64,000 nt of DNA. Origin: Pseudomonas baetica (GTDB lineage Bacteria > Pseudomonadota > Gammaproteobacteria > Pseudomonadales > Pseudomonadaceae). Under the pieces are notes generated by a model. It had not been told where the DNA came from. It was given only the letters and a program-made list of their open reading frames with translations, and made no database searches. The position numbers and the translations under genes were made by a program. The stretch lies in assembly GCF_019733355.1 (NCBI RefSeq), contig NZ_JAIHLQ010000039.1, positions 1 to 64,000 on the forward strand, given 5' to 3'. Positions 7,912 through 15,264 of the stretch are shown in pieces. Numbering within the stretch: position 1 is the stretch's first letter; the number at the start of each line of letters is the position of its first letter.

Positions 7912-8409
7912 ATGAGTGGAAAACCAGCTGCTCGCGTCTCAGATCCCACCAGTTGCCCACTTCCAGGACACGGTACCAATCCTATTGCCAGCGGCTCGCC
8001 GAACGTATTCTTCGACGGCCTCGCAGCTGCTCGCATGACCGACAAATCCGCCTGTGGTAGCCCGATTACCGGGGGCATCAGTTCGACTGTATTCATCAAC
8101 GGCCTGAACGCCGCGACAATAGACAGCACCGGGGGACACGGCAACATTGTCATTGGCGGTTCCGGCACCGTCATCATCGGCGACACCTTTGTATCAGCGC
8201 CCTTCAGCGGTTTACTGCCAATGCCGGTGCACTTCAGCGACAAGATCAAACTGGTCGACGGCACGACTGGCGAGCCAATGCCTAATCACGGTTACGCCAT
8301 CCAACGTGAGGATGGAAGCCTGGAACATGGCGTTAGCGACTCGATGGGCTTCACCCATATAGTGAGTTCGCACTTGGCAGAAACCATCAAAATCTTTCTG
8401 GAAGACTAA
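7912..8409 (+). CDS. PAAR-domain T6SS spike-tip protein with C-terminal beta domain
   Basis: 165 residues with a clear ribosome site (GGAAC before ATG). Residues 1-100 form a PAAR domain: KPAARVSDPTSCPLPGHGTN, then SPNVFFDGLAAARMTDKSAC, and GGSGTVIIGD. PAAR proteins cap the VgrG trimer of the type VI secretion tube and carry effectors into target cells. After about residue 100 there is a region starting MPVHFSDKIKLVDGTTGEPM that looks like a transthyretin-type beta sandwich, which often serves as an effector adaptor at the tip. The next gene encodes a lipase three bases downstream, which indicates that this is the dedicated carrier of that effector. No vgrG or core T6SS genes are in the window. 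Confidence 0.85.
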   Translation: MSGKPAARVSDPTSCPLPGHGTNPIASGSPNVFFDGLAAARMTDKSACGSPITGGISSTVFINGLNAATIDSTGGHGNIVIGGSGTVIIGDTFVSAPFSGLLPMPVHFSDKIKLVDGTTGEPMPNHGYAIQREDGSLEHGVSDSMGFTHIVSSHLAETIKIFLED

Positions 8410-8412
8410 GTA

Positions 8413-9147
8413 ATGGCCGCAGAGCAAATTGTTCTTCCAAACGGCAACACCGCAAGCCTGGCAGCAAGAAAAACATTGACCGCTGCAAATGACTCAACCG
8501 TAAAAGCAGTACCAGTTCCGGAAAAGAAGGCCATCGTCTTCTTTATCGGTGGCGCCGCAGACCAGGAAAAATATTACTTCCAAGGTGCCTATCACAACAT
8601 CGATGCCGCAAAAAATCTGCTCGACAACAGAATAAGCCCAAACGCAAAACTGAAACCCAAATACACAAGCTGGGCCAGAGGCTACAACGACGCCAAAGGC
8701 TCCGGCGACATCAAGACCAACTTCATCGATAAAATACCCAGCAAATCAAGCCCGGTGTATATCGTGGGTCACAGTTTGGGGGGATGGAACGGAGCACATC
8801 TTTCCAAAATTTTATCTGAAGCGGGTTACACCATTAAATTTCTGGTGACACTCGACCCTGTCGGCGAAGGTTTTTGGGTATGGCTGGGCTCGGATATCTA
8901 CATGTCAGAGCCGCAACCTGTCGCAGAGTCCTGGATTAACATTCGAGCCAACTCAAGCAAACCCGACTCTTCTGACAGCGTCGCTGATTTCGGCGAGCGC
9001 TGGAATATAAAGTCCGGTCCGACCATGAACAAAACCATCGACATTCACCACGCCTCTGCAGACTGGATGTTCATTCAACCTGTTCAGGAAACAAAATCAG
9101 CGCTCGATCTGATTTTTGATTCCATCAATGGTATTTTCGGCCAATGA
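8413..9147 (+). CDS. putative T6SS lipase effector (GHSLGG hydrolase)
   Basis: 244 residues. An alpha/beta-hydrolase core is indicated by the strand-turn-helix SPVYIVGHSLGGWNGAHLSK, with nucleophile Ser121, a likely acid Asp148 (VTLDPVGEG) and a candidate His212 or His213 (DIHHASADW). There is no signal peptide, in line with delivery through the T6SS tube. It starts three bases after the PAAR gene and overlaps the downstream lipoprotein gene by four bases (ATGA). That layout is typical of Tle phospholipase effectors with lipoprotein immunity partners. I cannot place it in Tle1-Tle5 by sight. Predicted substrate: membrane phospholipids of competing bacteria. Confidence 0.75.
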   Translation: MAAEQIVLPNGNTASLAARKTLTAANDSTVKAVPVPEKKAIVFFIGGAADQEKYYFQGAYHNIDAAKNLLDNRISPNAKLKPKYTSWARGYNDAKGSGDIKTNFIDKIPSKSSPVYIVGHSLGGWNGAHLSKILSEAGYTIKFLVTLDPVGEGFWVWLGSDIYMSEPQPVAESWINIRANSSKPDSSDSVADFGERWNIKSGPTMNKTIDIHHASADWMFIQPVQETKSALDLIFDSINGIFGQ

Positions 9148-9665
9148 ATCTATATCGCGGCTTCGTTTACCTGACATTACTTCTCTGCGCGGGCTGTGTA
9201 AAAACAGCCAACATCCCTCCCGCAGACCTCACTTTGTCGTCTTTTGAATTAGGGCCGAATAATCTTTTTACTGTGAAATTCACTTCAACAGTAGATTTGG
9301 CTAGCGCATTCAATGATTTCGAAAACTCTAATCAGCTCACACCAACGCTGACCTGCTCGTTAGACGGCGATATGGATTTTTCGTCCGAGCATTCAATCAA
9401 TATAAAGGCTGAAGGTCTGGTGAATGCGAGCAGCCAAACCAGACCAAATTACACTTTCACTTCAGAACTTGTTTTTTACAATACAAGACCCGATGGGACG
9501 CAACTCGATCTGAATGATTACGAAGCCGTCCGGCCGCTTCTAGCCAATAAAGCTCTCATACCCTGCAAGGTAAGCATTACCGCGTATGGATATAAAACCT
9601 ATTACACGAAGTCATTGATCATTCCAACCACGAAAATGACAGAGCAGATATTTAAAAACCCTTAG
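9144..9665 (+). CDS. lipoprotein, candidate immunity protein for the lipase
   Basis: 173 residues. The N-terminus MNLYRGFVYLTLLLCAGC is a lipoprotein signal with lipobox LCAGC, so the mature protein is anchored by Cys18. Residue 19 is Val, not Asp, which favours sorting to the outer membrane. The rest is beta-rich (FTVKFTSTVDL, YTFTSELVFYNT) with two more cysteines (residues 71 and 143 approximately). The start overlaps the lipase stop codon, so the two are co-translated. T6SS lipases act in the periplasm and their known immunity proteins are often periplasmic lipoproteins. I infer that role from position and export signal, not from a family match. Confidence 0.65.
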   Translation: MNLYRGFVYLTLLLCAGCVKTANIPPADLTLSSFELGPNNLFTVKFTSTVDLASAFNDFENSNQLTPTLTCSLDGDMDFSSEHSINIKAEGLVNASSQTRPNYTFTSELVFYNTRPDGTQLDLNDYEAVRPLLANKALIPCKVSITAYGYKTYYTKSLIIPTTKMTEQIFKNP

Positions 9666-9722
9666 CTTTTTTAGATAGCACCGCAGGACAGCCGGAGGCG
9701 AATCTGGCTCGATGCTCTAGAC

Positions 9723-10439
9723 TGCATGTTTCACACCTTCGAGGAACTGAATGTCTGGCTCGGCCGACGTTGCCTGTCGCTCTGGAGCGAACTGGTGCAT
9801 CCGCAGTACAACGGGCTGACGGTGGCGGAGGTCTTGGAGCTGGAGCAGGCCGAAATGATGCCAATGCCGACGGCATTTGATGGCTCCGTCGAGCGTACCG
9901 TGCGGGTCTCCAGCACCTGCCTGATCAGCGTGGCGCGAAATCGCTATTCAGTGCCATGTGAGCGTGTTGGTCAATGGGGCAGCAGCCGTTTGTACCCTTC
10001 GCGGATCGTGGTCATTGCCGACGAAACGGTGATCGCCAGTCACGAACGGCTCTTTGATCGAGATCAGGTCGGTTTTGACTGGCAGCACTACATCCCACTC
10101 ATCGAACGCAAGCCTGGTGCACTACGCAATGGCGCGCCATTTGCGGATCTGCCAAAACCGTAACAGCTTCTCAAACGCGGACTGAGGCGTCACACCAACG
10201 GTGATCGAATCATGATGCAGGTACTGGCTGCTGTGCCCATCGCCGGTCTCGAACCAGTGCTGGTGGCGGTGGAGCTGGTACTTGAATCGGGAAGTCTGAG
10301 CGCCGATCACATCCTCAATGTCGTTGCCCGCCTGACCTCCACCGCACCACCTCTCTGTGTAGAAACCAGCCTGCAACTCAAAGTGGCGCCTGTTGCCAAT
10401 ACAGCACGCTACGACCGGCTCCGTACTGCCGATGAGTAG
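9723..10439 (+). pseudogene. istA: IS21-family istA fragment, 5'-truncated with a nonsense codon
   Basis: This is the C-terminal third of an IS21 transposase. Recognisable text includes FHTFEELNVWLGRRCLSLW, SVARNRYSVPCERVGQW and, after the break, MMQVLAAVPIAGLEPVLVAV. The catalytic DDE domain, which lies further N-terminal, is missing; the 5' breakpoint is near 9723. In addition a TAA at 10161-10163 interrupts the frame after ADLPKP; the same frame continues beyond it as QLLKRGL, so this is a point mutation and not a shift. The end overlaps the istB start as in intact IS21 elements. The element cannot transpose by itself. Confidence 0.85.
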
Positions 10440-11250
10440 AATCGCAATGCGTGACCTAATGACTGAACTCAAAGAACTGCGCCTGCACGGCATGGCCAGT
10501 GCTTGGGAAGAACTGGTCTCTCAAGGAACAGCGTCGACGGCTTCATCGAAATGGCTGCTGGAACATCTGCTTCAGCAGGAATATGCGGATCGCGCGGTGC
10601 GCTCGGTGAATCATCAGATGAACATGGCAAAACTCCCCATGCACCGTGACTTAGCTGGCTTTGACTTCAGCGCTTCCAGCGCTGATGCCCGGCTGGTCAG
10701 CGATCTATCCAGCTTAGCGTTCACTGAAACCGCGCAGAATGTCGTGTTCATCGGCGGCTCTGGAACCGGGAAAACACACCTGGCCAGTGCCTTGGCTGTA
10801 TCTGGAGTCACGGCCCACAACAAACGCGTGCGCTTCTTTTCCACGGTGGATCTGGTGAATCTGCTGGTGCGTGAGAAGTACGATGGCAAGGCAGGGCGAA
10901 TCGCCCAGGCACTGCTGCGCACAGACCTGGTGATACTCGATGAGCTGGGGTATTTGCCCTTTAGCCAGAGTGACGGCGCACTGTTATTTCACTTGCTGTC
11001 CAAGCTTTACGAACACACCAGCGTGGTCATCACCACCAACCTCAGCTTCTCGGAGTGGTCGAGTGTATTTGGCGACGCAAAGTTGACCACCGCGTTATTG
11101 GATCGGCTGACACACCACTGCCACATCGTCGAAACAGACAACGAGTCTTTCCGCTTGCAACACAGCACCTTGGCCGCCCAGACAAAGATCAAGTCACGGG
11201 AACGAAAGCGCAAGGACGGAGATGATATCGAGGACGATGGGCCATTTTGA
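10432..11250 (+). CDS. istB: IS21-family helper ATPase IstB
   Basis: 272 residues from ATG 10432, which overlaps the istA stop; ATG 10447 is an alternative. This AAA+ ATPase assists IstA in target DNA capture. Visible motifs: an N-terminal helical region (MTELKELRLHGMASAWEEL), Walker A GGSGTGKTH near residue 113, Walker B LVILDELGYLPF near 170, and sensor region TTNLSFSEW near 200. Length is normal for IstB. The gene looks intact, while its partner is truncated and carries a stop, so the protein would need an IstA from another copy. Confidence 0.9.
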   Translation: MSRIAMRDLMTELKELRLHGMASAWEELVSQGTASTASSKWLLEHLLQQEYADRAVRSVNHQMNMAKLPMHRDLAGFDFSASSADARLVSDLSSLAFTETAQNVVFIGGSGTGKTHLASALAVSGVTAHNKRVRFFSTVDLVNLLVREKYDGKAGRIAQALLRTDLVILDELGYLPFSQSDGALLFHLLSKLYEHTSVVITTNLSFSEWSSVFGDAKLTTALLDRLTHHCHIVETDNESFRLQHSTLAAQTKIKSRERKRKDGDDIEDDGPF

Positions 11251-11368
11251 TCGTCACCATAAATACCCTGCTGCATGCATAAATGCGGTGGGGCTTGATG
11301 CGTCTTGAATCGGAACACTGCTGCTAAGCTTATCCACAATTGCTGGGACAGAAATCAGCAATCCGTCC

Positions 11369-11415
11369 TGGGTCAATTTTCAATCGGCAGGGTGGGTCAG
11401 TTTTCAATCAGCGCC
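11369..11415 (+). repeat. IS21 right-end terminal repeats
   Basis: Two related direct copies, TGGGTCAATTTTCAATCGGC (11369) and TGGGTCAGTTTTCAATCAGC (11393), are 24 bases apart. IS21 ends carry multiple copies of such transposase-binding repeats. They mark the right end of the element. Confidence 0.7.
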
Positions 11416-11430
11416 AACAGCCTCCAAGAA

Positions 11431-12394
11431 AAAAACCTCTGAAAAAGCACTTATCCCCCTCCCGCCGACGGGCCTTGCGTCCTTTTTTTGTGCAAATCCC
11501 GATGTAGTGCAAACGAACCTACAGCCCAGGCGGGCCGTGGGGCTCTGCAGGCGGTCGGCAATTTCACAAAGTGCAAAGTTTTGAAAGGAAATGCAGCGCG
11601 GTTGCATAGCGGCACTCAGGGCGGTCACGGGCGGGATAGCTCTGGAACCCCTGGTTTCATTGGGCGGAAACTCTCAAAACGTGGCTTTCGGTGTGTTTTC
11701 CCAAACGCGCACGATCTTTTTCGGGTGGCAACTGCATGTGTGCGTGGAGAGGCAGATTCCCCTGTATCCCAAGTGCGGCAAGGGTTTCAGCCGGATTGAA
11801 GAGTTTCAGCGGCTTTCACAATCCGGGGGCGTTAGCTAGGGGGGGCGGGATAAACGCCAAGGCTGCCGGGAAAACCTTTTCTCGGTAACCCCCTCCAAAC
11901 GTGTAAGTGGTGTCAGGAGCGTCAGAAAGCGGCTGGGAGCCCCGTATTTGCTGGGCTTCGTCACTTACAGTAGGACTGTAGAAAACTGTAAGCGAGGTTG
12001 GTTCTGTAAAAAAAAACTTTAAATCAACGGTTTGAAAGATTGCTCACTTGCAGTCGAAAACTGTAGGGCAAAAACAACCATCCGACACTTCACTTACAGT
12101 CTTGAAAGCTCTCAATCCCTTGATTTATCTGGGTTTAAGAGAAGATTGAAATCTCACTTACACTTCTTACATGTTTTTGAGAGTAGGACCGGAAAACTTT
12201 TTCCCCTCGTATAGGGGGTGTGTCTGATGCGCGGACACTCATTGCGGACTTGAGAAAACGGGCCTCTCAAGCATGTCGCTCACTCTCGCTGGCCAACCTG
12301 GTCGTCCGCCAGTTGTTGTAGGAATCAGCCCGCGACAGGGGAGAGCGGTTGGTGAGGTAGGTAAATTGCGGTTACGCCATTTTTACGCCACCCA
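11431..12394. other. gene-free flank of a tRNA-associated integration region
   Basis: Nearly 1 kb without a convincing gene; the open frames found here lack ribosome sites and family features. From about 11,890 it is AT-rich and holds repeated motifs: CACTTACAG at 11962 and 12091, CACTTGCAG at 12045, CACTTACAC at 12154, and inverted copies at 11901-11909 (GTGTAAGTG) and 11986-11992 (CTGTAAG). It lies on the 3' side of tRNA-Leu, the usual side for island integration. The repeats could be integrase arm sites or iterons of a lost element. Confidence 0.5.
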
Positions 12395-12424
12395 TAAAAA
12401 AAGGCCTTGCTAAGCAAGACCTTT
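12395..12424 (-). terminator. terminator of tRNA-Leu
   Basis: Stem AAGGTCTTGC/GCAAGGCCTT (minus strand) followed by a run of seven T, just beyond the tRNA 3' end. Confidence 0.75.
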
Positions 12425-12432
12425 CTTAATTT

Positions 12433-12517
12433 TGGTGCCCCGAGGGAGACTCGAACTCCCACTCCTTTCGAAAACGGATTTTGAATCCGCCGCGTCTACC
12501 AATTCCGCCATCAGGGC
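12433..12517 (-). tRNA. tRNA-Leu (CAA)
   Basis: 85 bases on the minus strand, from GCCCTGATGG to GGGGCACCA with encoded CCA. The anticodon stem GCGGA/TCCGT encloses loop TTCAAAA, giving anticodon CAA (reads UUG). The long variable arm typical of leucine tRNAs is present and the T loop reads GTTCGAGTC. Its 3' end faces the accessory region, which fits use as an integration target. Confidence 0.95.
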
Positions 12518-12625
12518 TCAATGGCGGCGAAGTATAGAGATGAGATTACCGTTGGTCAATCACGTTTCATGGTCAATTTTCGATATTTCCGCTAGACTTT
12601 CGGGCCCTGCTAGACGAACCCCATC

Positions 12626-13690
12626 ATGCGCGTTGCTGACTTTACCTTCGAACTCCCTGATTCGCTGATCGCTCGCCACCCTTTGGCCGAGCGTCGCGGT
12701 AGTCGCCTGTTGACCCTGGATGGGGTTAGCGGCGCCCTCGCACACCGTCAATTCACTGATTTGCTTGAGCATTTGCGCCCGGGCGATTTGATGGTGTTCA
12801 ACAATACCCGGGTGATTCCGGCGCGGCTGTTCGGGCAGAAAGCCTCCGGCGGCAAGCTGGAAATCCTCATCGAGCGGGTGCTTGATGCGCATCGCGTGCT
12901 GGCGCATGTACGTTCCAGCAAGTCGCCGAAGCCGGGTTCGAAGATTCTCATCGATGGCGGTGGCGAAGCTGAAATGCTTGCGCGCCATGATGCGTTGTTC
13001 GAGTTGGGCTTCGATGAAGAAGTGCTGCCGCTGCTCGATCGCGTCGGGCACATGCCGTTGCCTCCTTATATAGACCGCCCGGATGAAGGCTCGGATCGCG
13101 AGCGCTATCAGACGGTGTACGCCGAGCGCTTGGGCGCGGTGGCGGCGCCGACGGCGGGGCTGCATTTCGATCAGCCGCTGATGGAGGCGATTGCCGCCAA
13201 GGGCGTCGAGACCGCATTCGTCACGTTGCACGTTGGCGCAGGTACGTTCCAGCCGGTGCGCGTGGAGAAGATCGAAGATCACCACATGCACAGTGAGTGG
13301 CTGGAAGTCGGCCAGGACGTGGTTGATGCCGTCGCCGCTTGCCGTGCGCGGGGTGGTCGGGTGATCGCGGTCGGCACCACCAGCGTGCGTTCGCTGGAAA
13401 GTGCGGCGCGTGATGGCGTGCTCAAGCCGTTCAGTGGCGACACCGACATTTTTATCTTCCCGGGCCGGCCGTTCCATGTGGTCGATGCCCTGGTCACCAA
13501 TTTCCATTTGCCGGAATCCACGCTGTTGATGCTGGTTTCGGCATTCGCCGGTTATCCCGAAACCATGGCCGCCTACAAGGCCGCCGTCGACAACGGTTAC
13601 CGCTTTTTCAGCTACGGTGATGCGATGTTCATCACCCGTAATCCCGCATCTACTGCCCCTAAACAAACAGGCCCAGAGGAAACAGAATGA
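12626..13690 (+). CDS. queA: S-adenosylmethionine:tRNA ribosyltransferase-isomerase
   Basis: 354 residues. QueA transfers and rearranges the ribosyl part of SAM onto preQ1 in tRNA to form epoxyqueuosine, in the cytoplasm. Signatures: MRVADFTFELPDSLIARHPL at the N-terminus, DLMVFNNTRVIPARLFG near residue 55, PTAGLHFD near 175, HVGAGTF near 200, and AVGTTSVRSLES near 250. Length is normal. The stop overlaps the following tgt ATG (ATGA), so the pair is co-translated, as expected because Tgt inserts preQ1 in the preceding step. First gene of the queA-tgt-yajC-secD-secF cluster. Confidence 0.97.
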   Translation: MRVADFTFELPDSLIARHPLAERRGSRLLTLDGVSGALAHRQFTDLLEHLRPGDLMVFNNTRVIPARLFGQKASGGKLEILIERVLDAHRVLAHVRSSKSPKPGSKILIDGGGEAEMLARHDALFELGFDEEVLPLLDRVGHMPLPPYIDRPDEGSDRERYQTVYAERLGAVAAPTAGLHFDQPLMEAIAAKGVETAFVTLHVGAGTFQPVRVEKIEDHHMHSEWLEVGQDVVDAVAACRARGGRVIAVGTTSVRSLESAARDGVLKPFSGDTDIFIFPGRPFHVVDALVTNFHLPESTLLMLVSAFAGYPETMAAYKAAVDNGYRFFSYGDAMFITRNPASTAPKQTGPEETE

Positions 13691-14820
13691 GTCGCGAATG
13701 TCGCATGTCCTTTGAGCTCCTGGCCACCGATGGCAAGGCCCGTCGTGGTCGCCTGACCTTCCCGCGTGGCACCGTCGAGACCCCGGCGTTCATGCCGGTG
13801 GGTACTTACGGCACGGTCAAGGGCATGTTGCCGCGTGACATCGTCGCCACCGGCGCCGAGATCATCCTGGGTAACACCTTCCACCTGTGGCTGCGCCCGG
13901 GTACTCAGGTGATCAAGGAGCACGGTGACCTGCACGATTTCATGCAGTGGAAAGGCCCGATCCTGACCGACTCCGGCGGTTTCCAGGTGTTCAGCCTTGG
14001 CGCGATGCGCAAGATCAAGGAGGAGGGTGTGACCTTCGCCTCTCCGGTGGATGGCGCCAAAGTGTTCATGGGCCCGGAGGAGTCGATGCAGGTTCAGCGT
14101 GACCTGGGCTCCGACATCGTGATGATCTTCGACGAATGCACGCCGTATCCGGCTGACGAAGACGTCGCGCGCGTGTCGATGGAGCTGTCGCTGCGTTGGG
14201 CTCAACGCTCGAAAAACGCTCACGGTGACAACACCGCGGCCCTGTTCGGTATCGTACAGGGCGGCATGCACCAGGATCTGCGCATGCGTTCGCTGGAAGG
14301 TCTCGACAAGATCGGCTTCGATGGCCTCGCCATTGGCGGTCTGTCGGTGGGCGAACCGAAGCACGAGATGATCAAGGTGCTGGATTATCTGCCGGGCATG
14401 ATGCCGGCTGACAAACCTCGTTACCTTATGGGCGTTGGCAAACCGGAAGATCTGGTTGAGGGTGTGCGCCGCGGTGTGGACATGTTCGATTGCGTGATGC
14501 CAACCCGTAATGCCCGCAATGGGCATCTGTTCATTGATACAGGCGTTCTGAAGATCCGTAACGCATTCCATCGCCATGATGAATCGCCGCTGGATCCGAC
14601 CTGCGATTGCTATACCTGCCAGAACTTCTCCCGCGCTTATCTGCATCACCTGGACAAATGCGGCGAAATGCTGGGCAGTATGCTCAATACCATCCACAAC
14701 TTGCGCCATTATCAGGTGCTGATGGCTGGTTTGCGCGAGGCTATTCAACAGGGTACATTGGCCGCCTTTGTCGATGCCTTCTACGCCAAACGCGGGCTCC
14801 CCGTTCCGCCTTTGGACTAA
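13687..14820 (+). CDS. tgt: tRNA-guanine transglycosylase
   Basis: Tgt exchanges G34 for preQ1 in tRNAs with GUN anticodons. ATG 13687 gives 377 residues; ATG 13705 (MSFELLATDGKARRG) matches the E. coli N-terminus better and gives 371, so the true start may be the latter. Motifs: FMPVGTYGTVKGM, active-site DSGGFQVFSL, GIVQGGMHQDLR, LAIGGLSVGEP, and the zinc site CDCYTCQNF plus a downstream His (HNLRHYQ). All key residues are present. It overlaps queA by four bases and precedes yajC by about 43 bases. Confidence 0.97.
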   Translation: MSRECRMSFELLATDGKARRGRLTFPRGTVETPAFMPVGTYGTVKGMLPRDIVATGAEIILGNTFHLWLRPGTQVIKEHGDLHDFMQWKGPILTDSGGFQVFSLGAMRKIKEEGVTFASPVDGAKVFMGPEESMQVQRDLGSDIVMIFDECTPYPADEDVARVSMELSLRWAQRSKNAHGDNTAALFGIVQGGMHQDLRMRSLEGLDKIGFDGLAIGGLSVGEPKHEMIKVLDYLPGMMPADKPRYLMGVGKPEDLVEGVRRGVDMFDCVMPTRNARNGHLFIDTGVLKIRNAFHRHDESPLDPTCDCYTCQNFSRAYLHHLDKCGEMLGSMLNTIHNLRHYQVLMAGLREAIQQGTLAAFVDAFYAKRGLPVPPLD

Positions 14821-14863
14821 GTTTTCTGACCCCAAGATTCAACATTTGCAACTGGAGTGCTAA

Positions 14864-15202
14864 ATGAGCTTTTTTATCTCTAATGCCATGGCTGACGCTG
14901 CTGCACCGGCTGCTGCCGGCCCAATGGGCGGCGGTTTCGAGTGGATTTTCCTGGTCGGCTTCCTGGTTATCTTCTATCTGATGATCTGGCGTCCACAGGC
15001 CAAGCGCGCCAAAGAGCAGAAGAACCTGCTGAGCAGCCTTGCGAAGGGCGACGAAGTGGTTACCACCGGTGGCATCGCCGGCAAGATCACCAAAGTGGCC
15101 GATGACTTCGTGGTTCTGGAAGTTTCCGACACCGTGGAAATGAAGTTTCAGAAGGGCGCCATCGCCGCCACGCTGCCAAAAGGCACGCTGAAAGCGATCT
15201 AA
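14864..15202 (+). CDS. yajC: Sec translocon accessory protein YajC
   Basis: 112 residues. A small inner-membrane protein with one transmembrane helix (GGFEWIFLVGFLVIFYLMIW, about residues 25-45) followed by a basic cytoplasmic stretch (RPQAKRAKEQKNL) and a compact domain with GDEVVTTGGIAGKI. YajC associates with SecD-SecF and the SecYEG channel. A good ribosome site (GGAG) precedes the ATG. It is followed after 62 bases by secD in the same transcription unit. Confidence 0.97.
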   Translation: MSFFISNAMADAAAPAAAGPMGGGFEWIFLVGFLVIFYLMIWRPQAKRAKEQKNLLSSLAKGDEVVTTGGIAGKITKVADDFVVLEVSDTVEMKFQKGAIAATLPKGTLKAI

Positions 15203-15264
15203 GCAACAACTTCTACTCAATCGACGGGGCGCGCAAGGCGCCCCGCGTCATAACGGGCGGCGTG

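Larger units (their letters stand above)
9723..11415 (+). mobile_element. remnant of an IS21-family insertion sequence
   Basis: The remnant comprises decayed istA, full istB and the right terminal repeats at 11369-11415. The left end and most of istA are gone, so the boundary beside the immunity gene is a deletion and not a clean insertion end. Confidence 0.8.

Noticed and set aside
11488..11888. Several overlapping plus-strand frames of 65-103 codons
   Set aside because: They have no ribosome site, mixed frames over the same bases and no recognisable protein sequence. Treated as non-coding flank.
11890..12170. CRISPR array, considered because of the repeated CACTTACAG motif
   Set aside because: Repeats are only about 9 bases, irregularly spaced and in both orientations, without cas genes.
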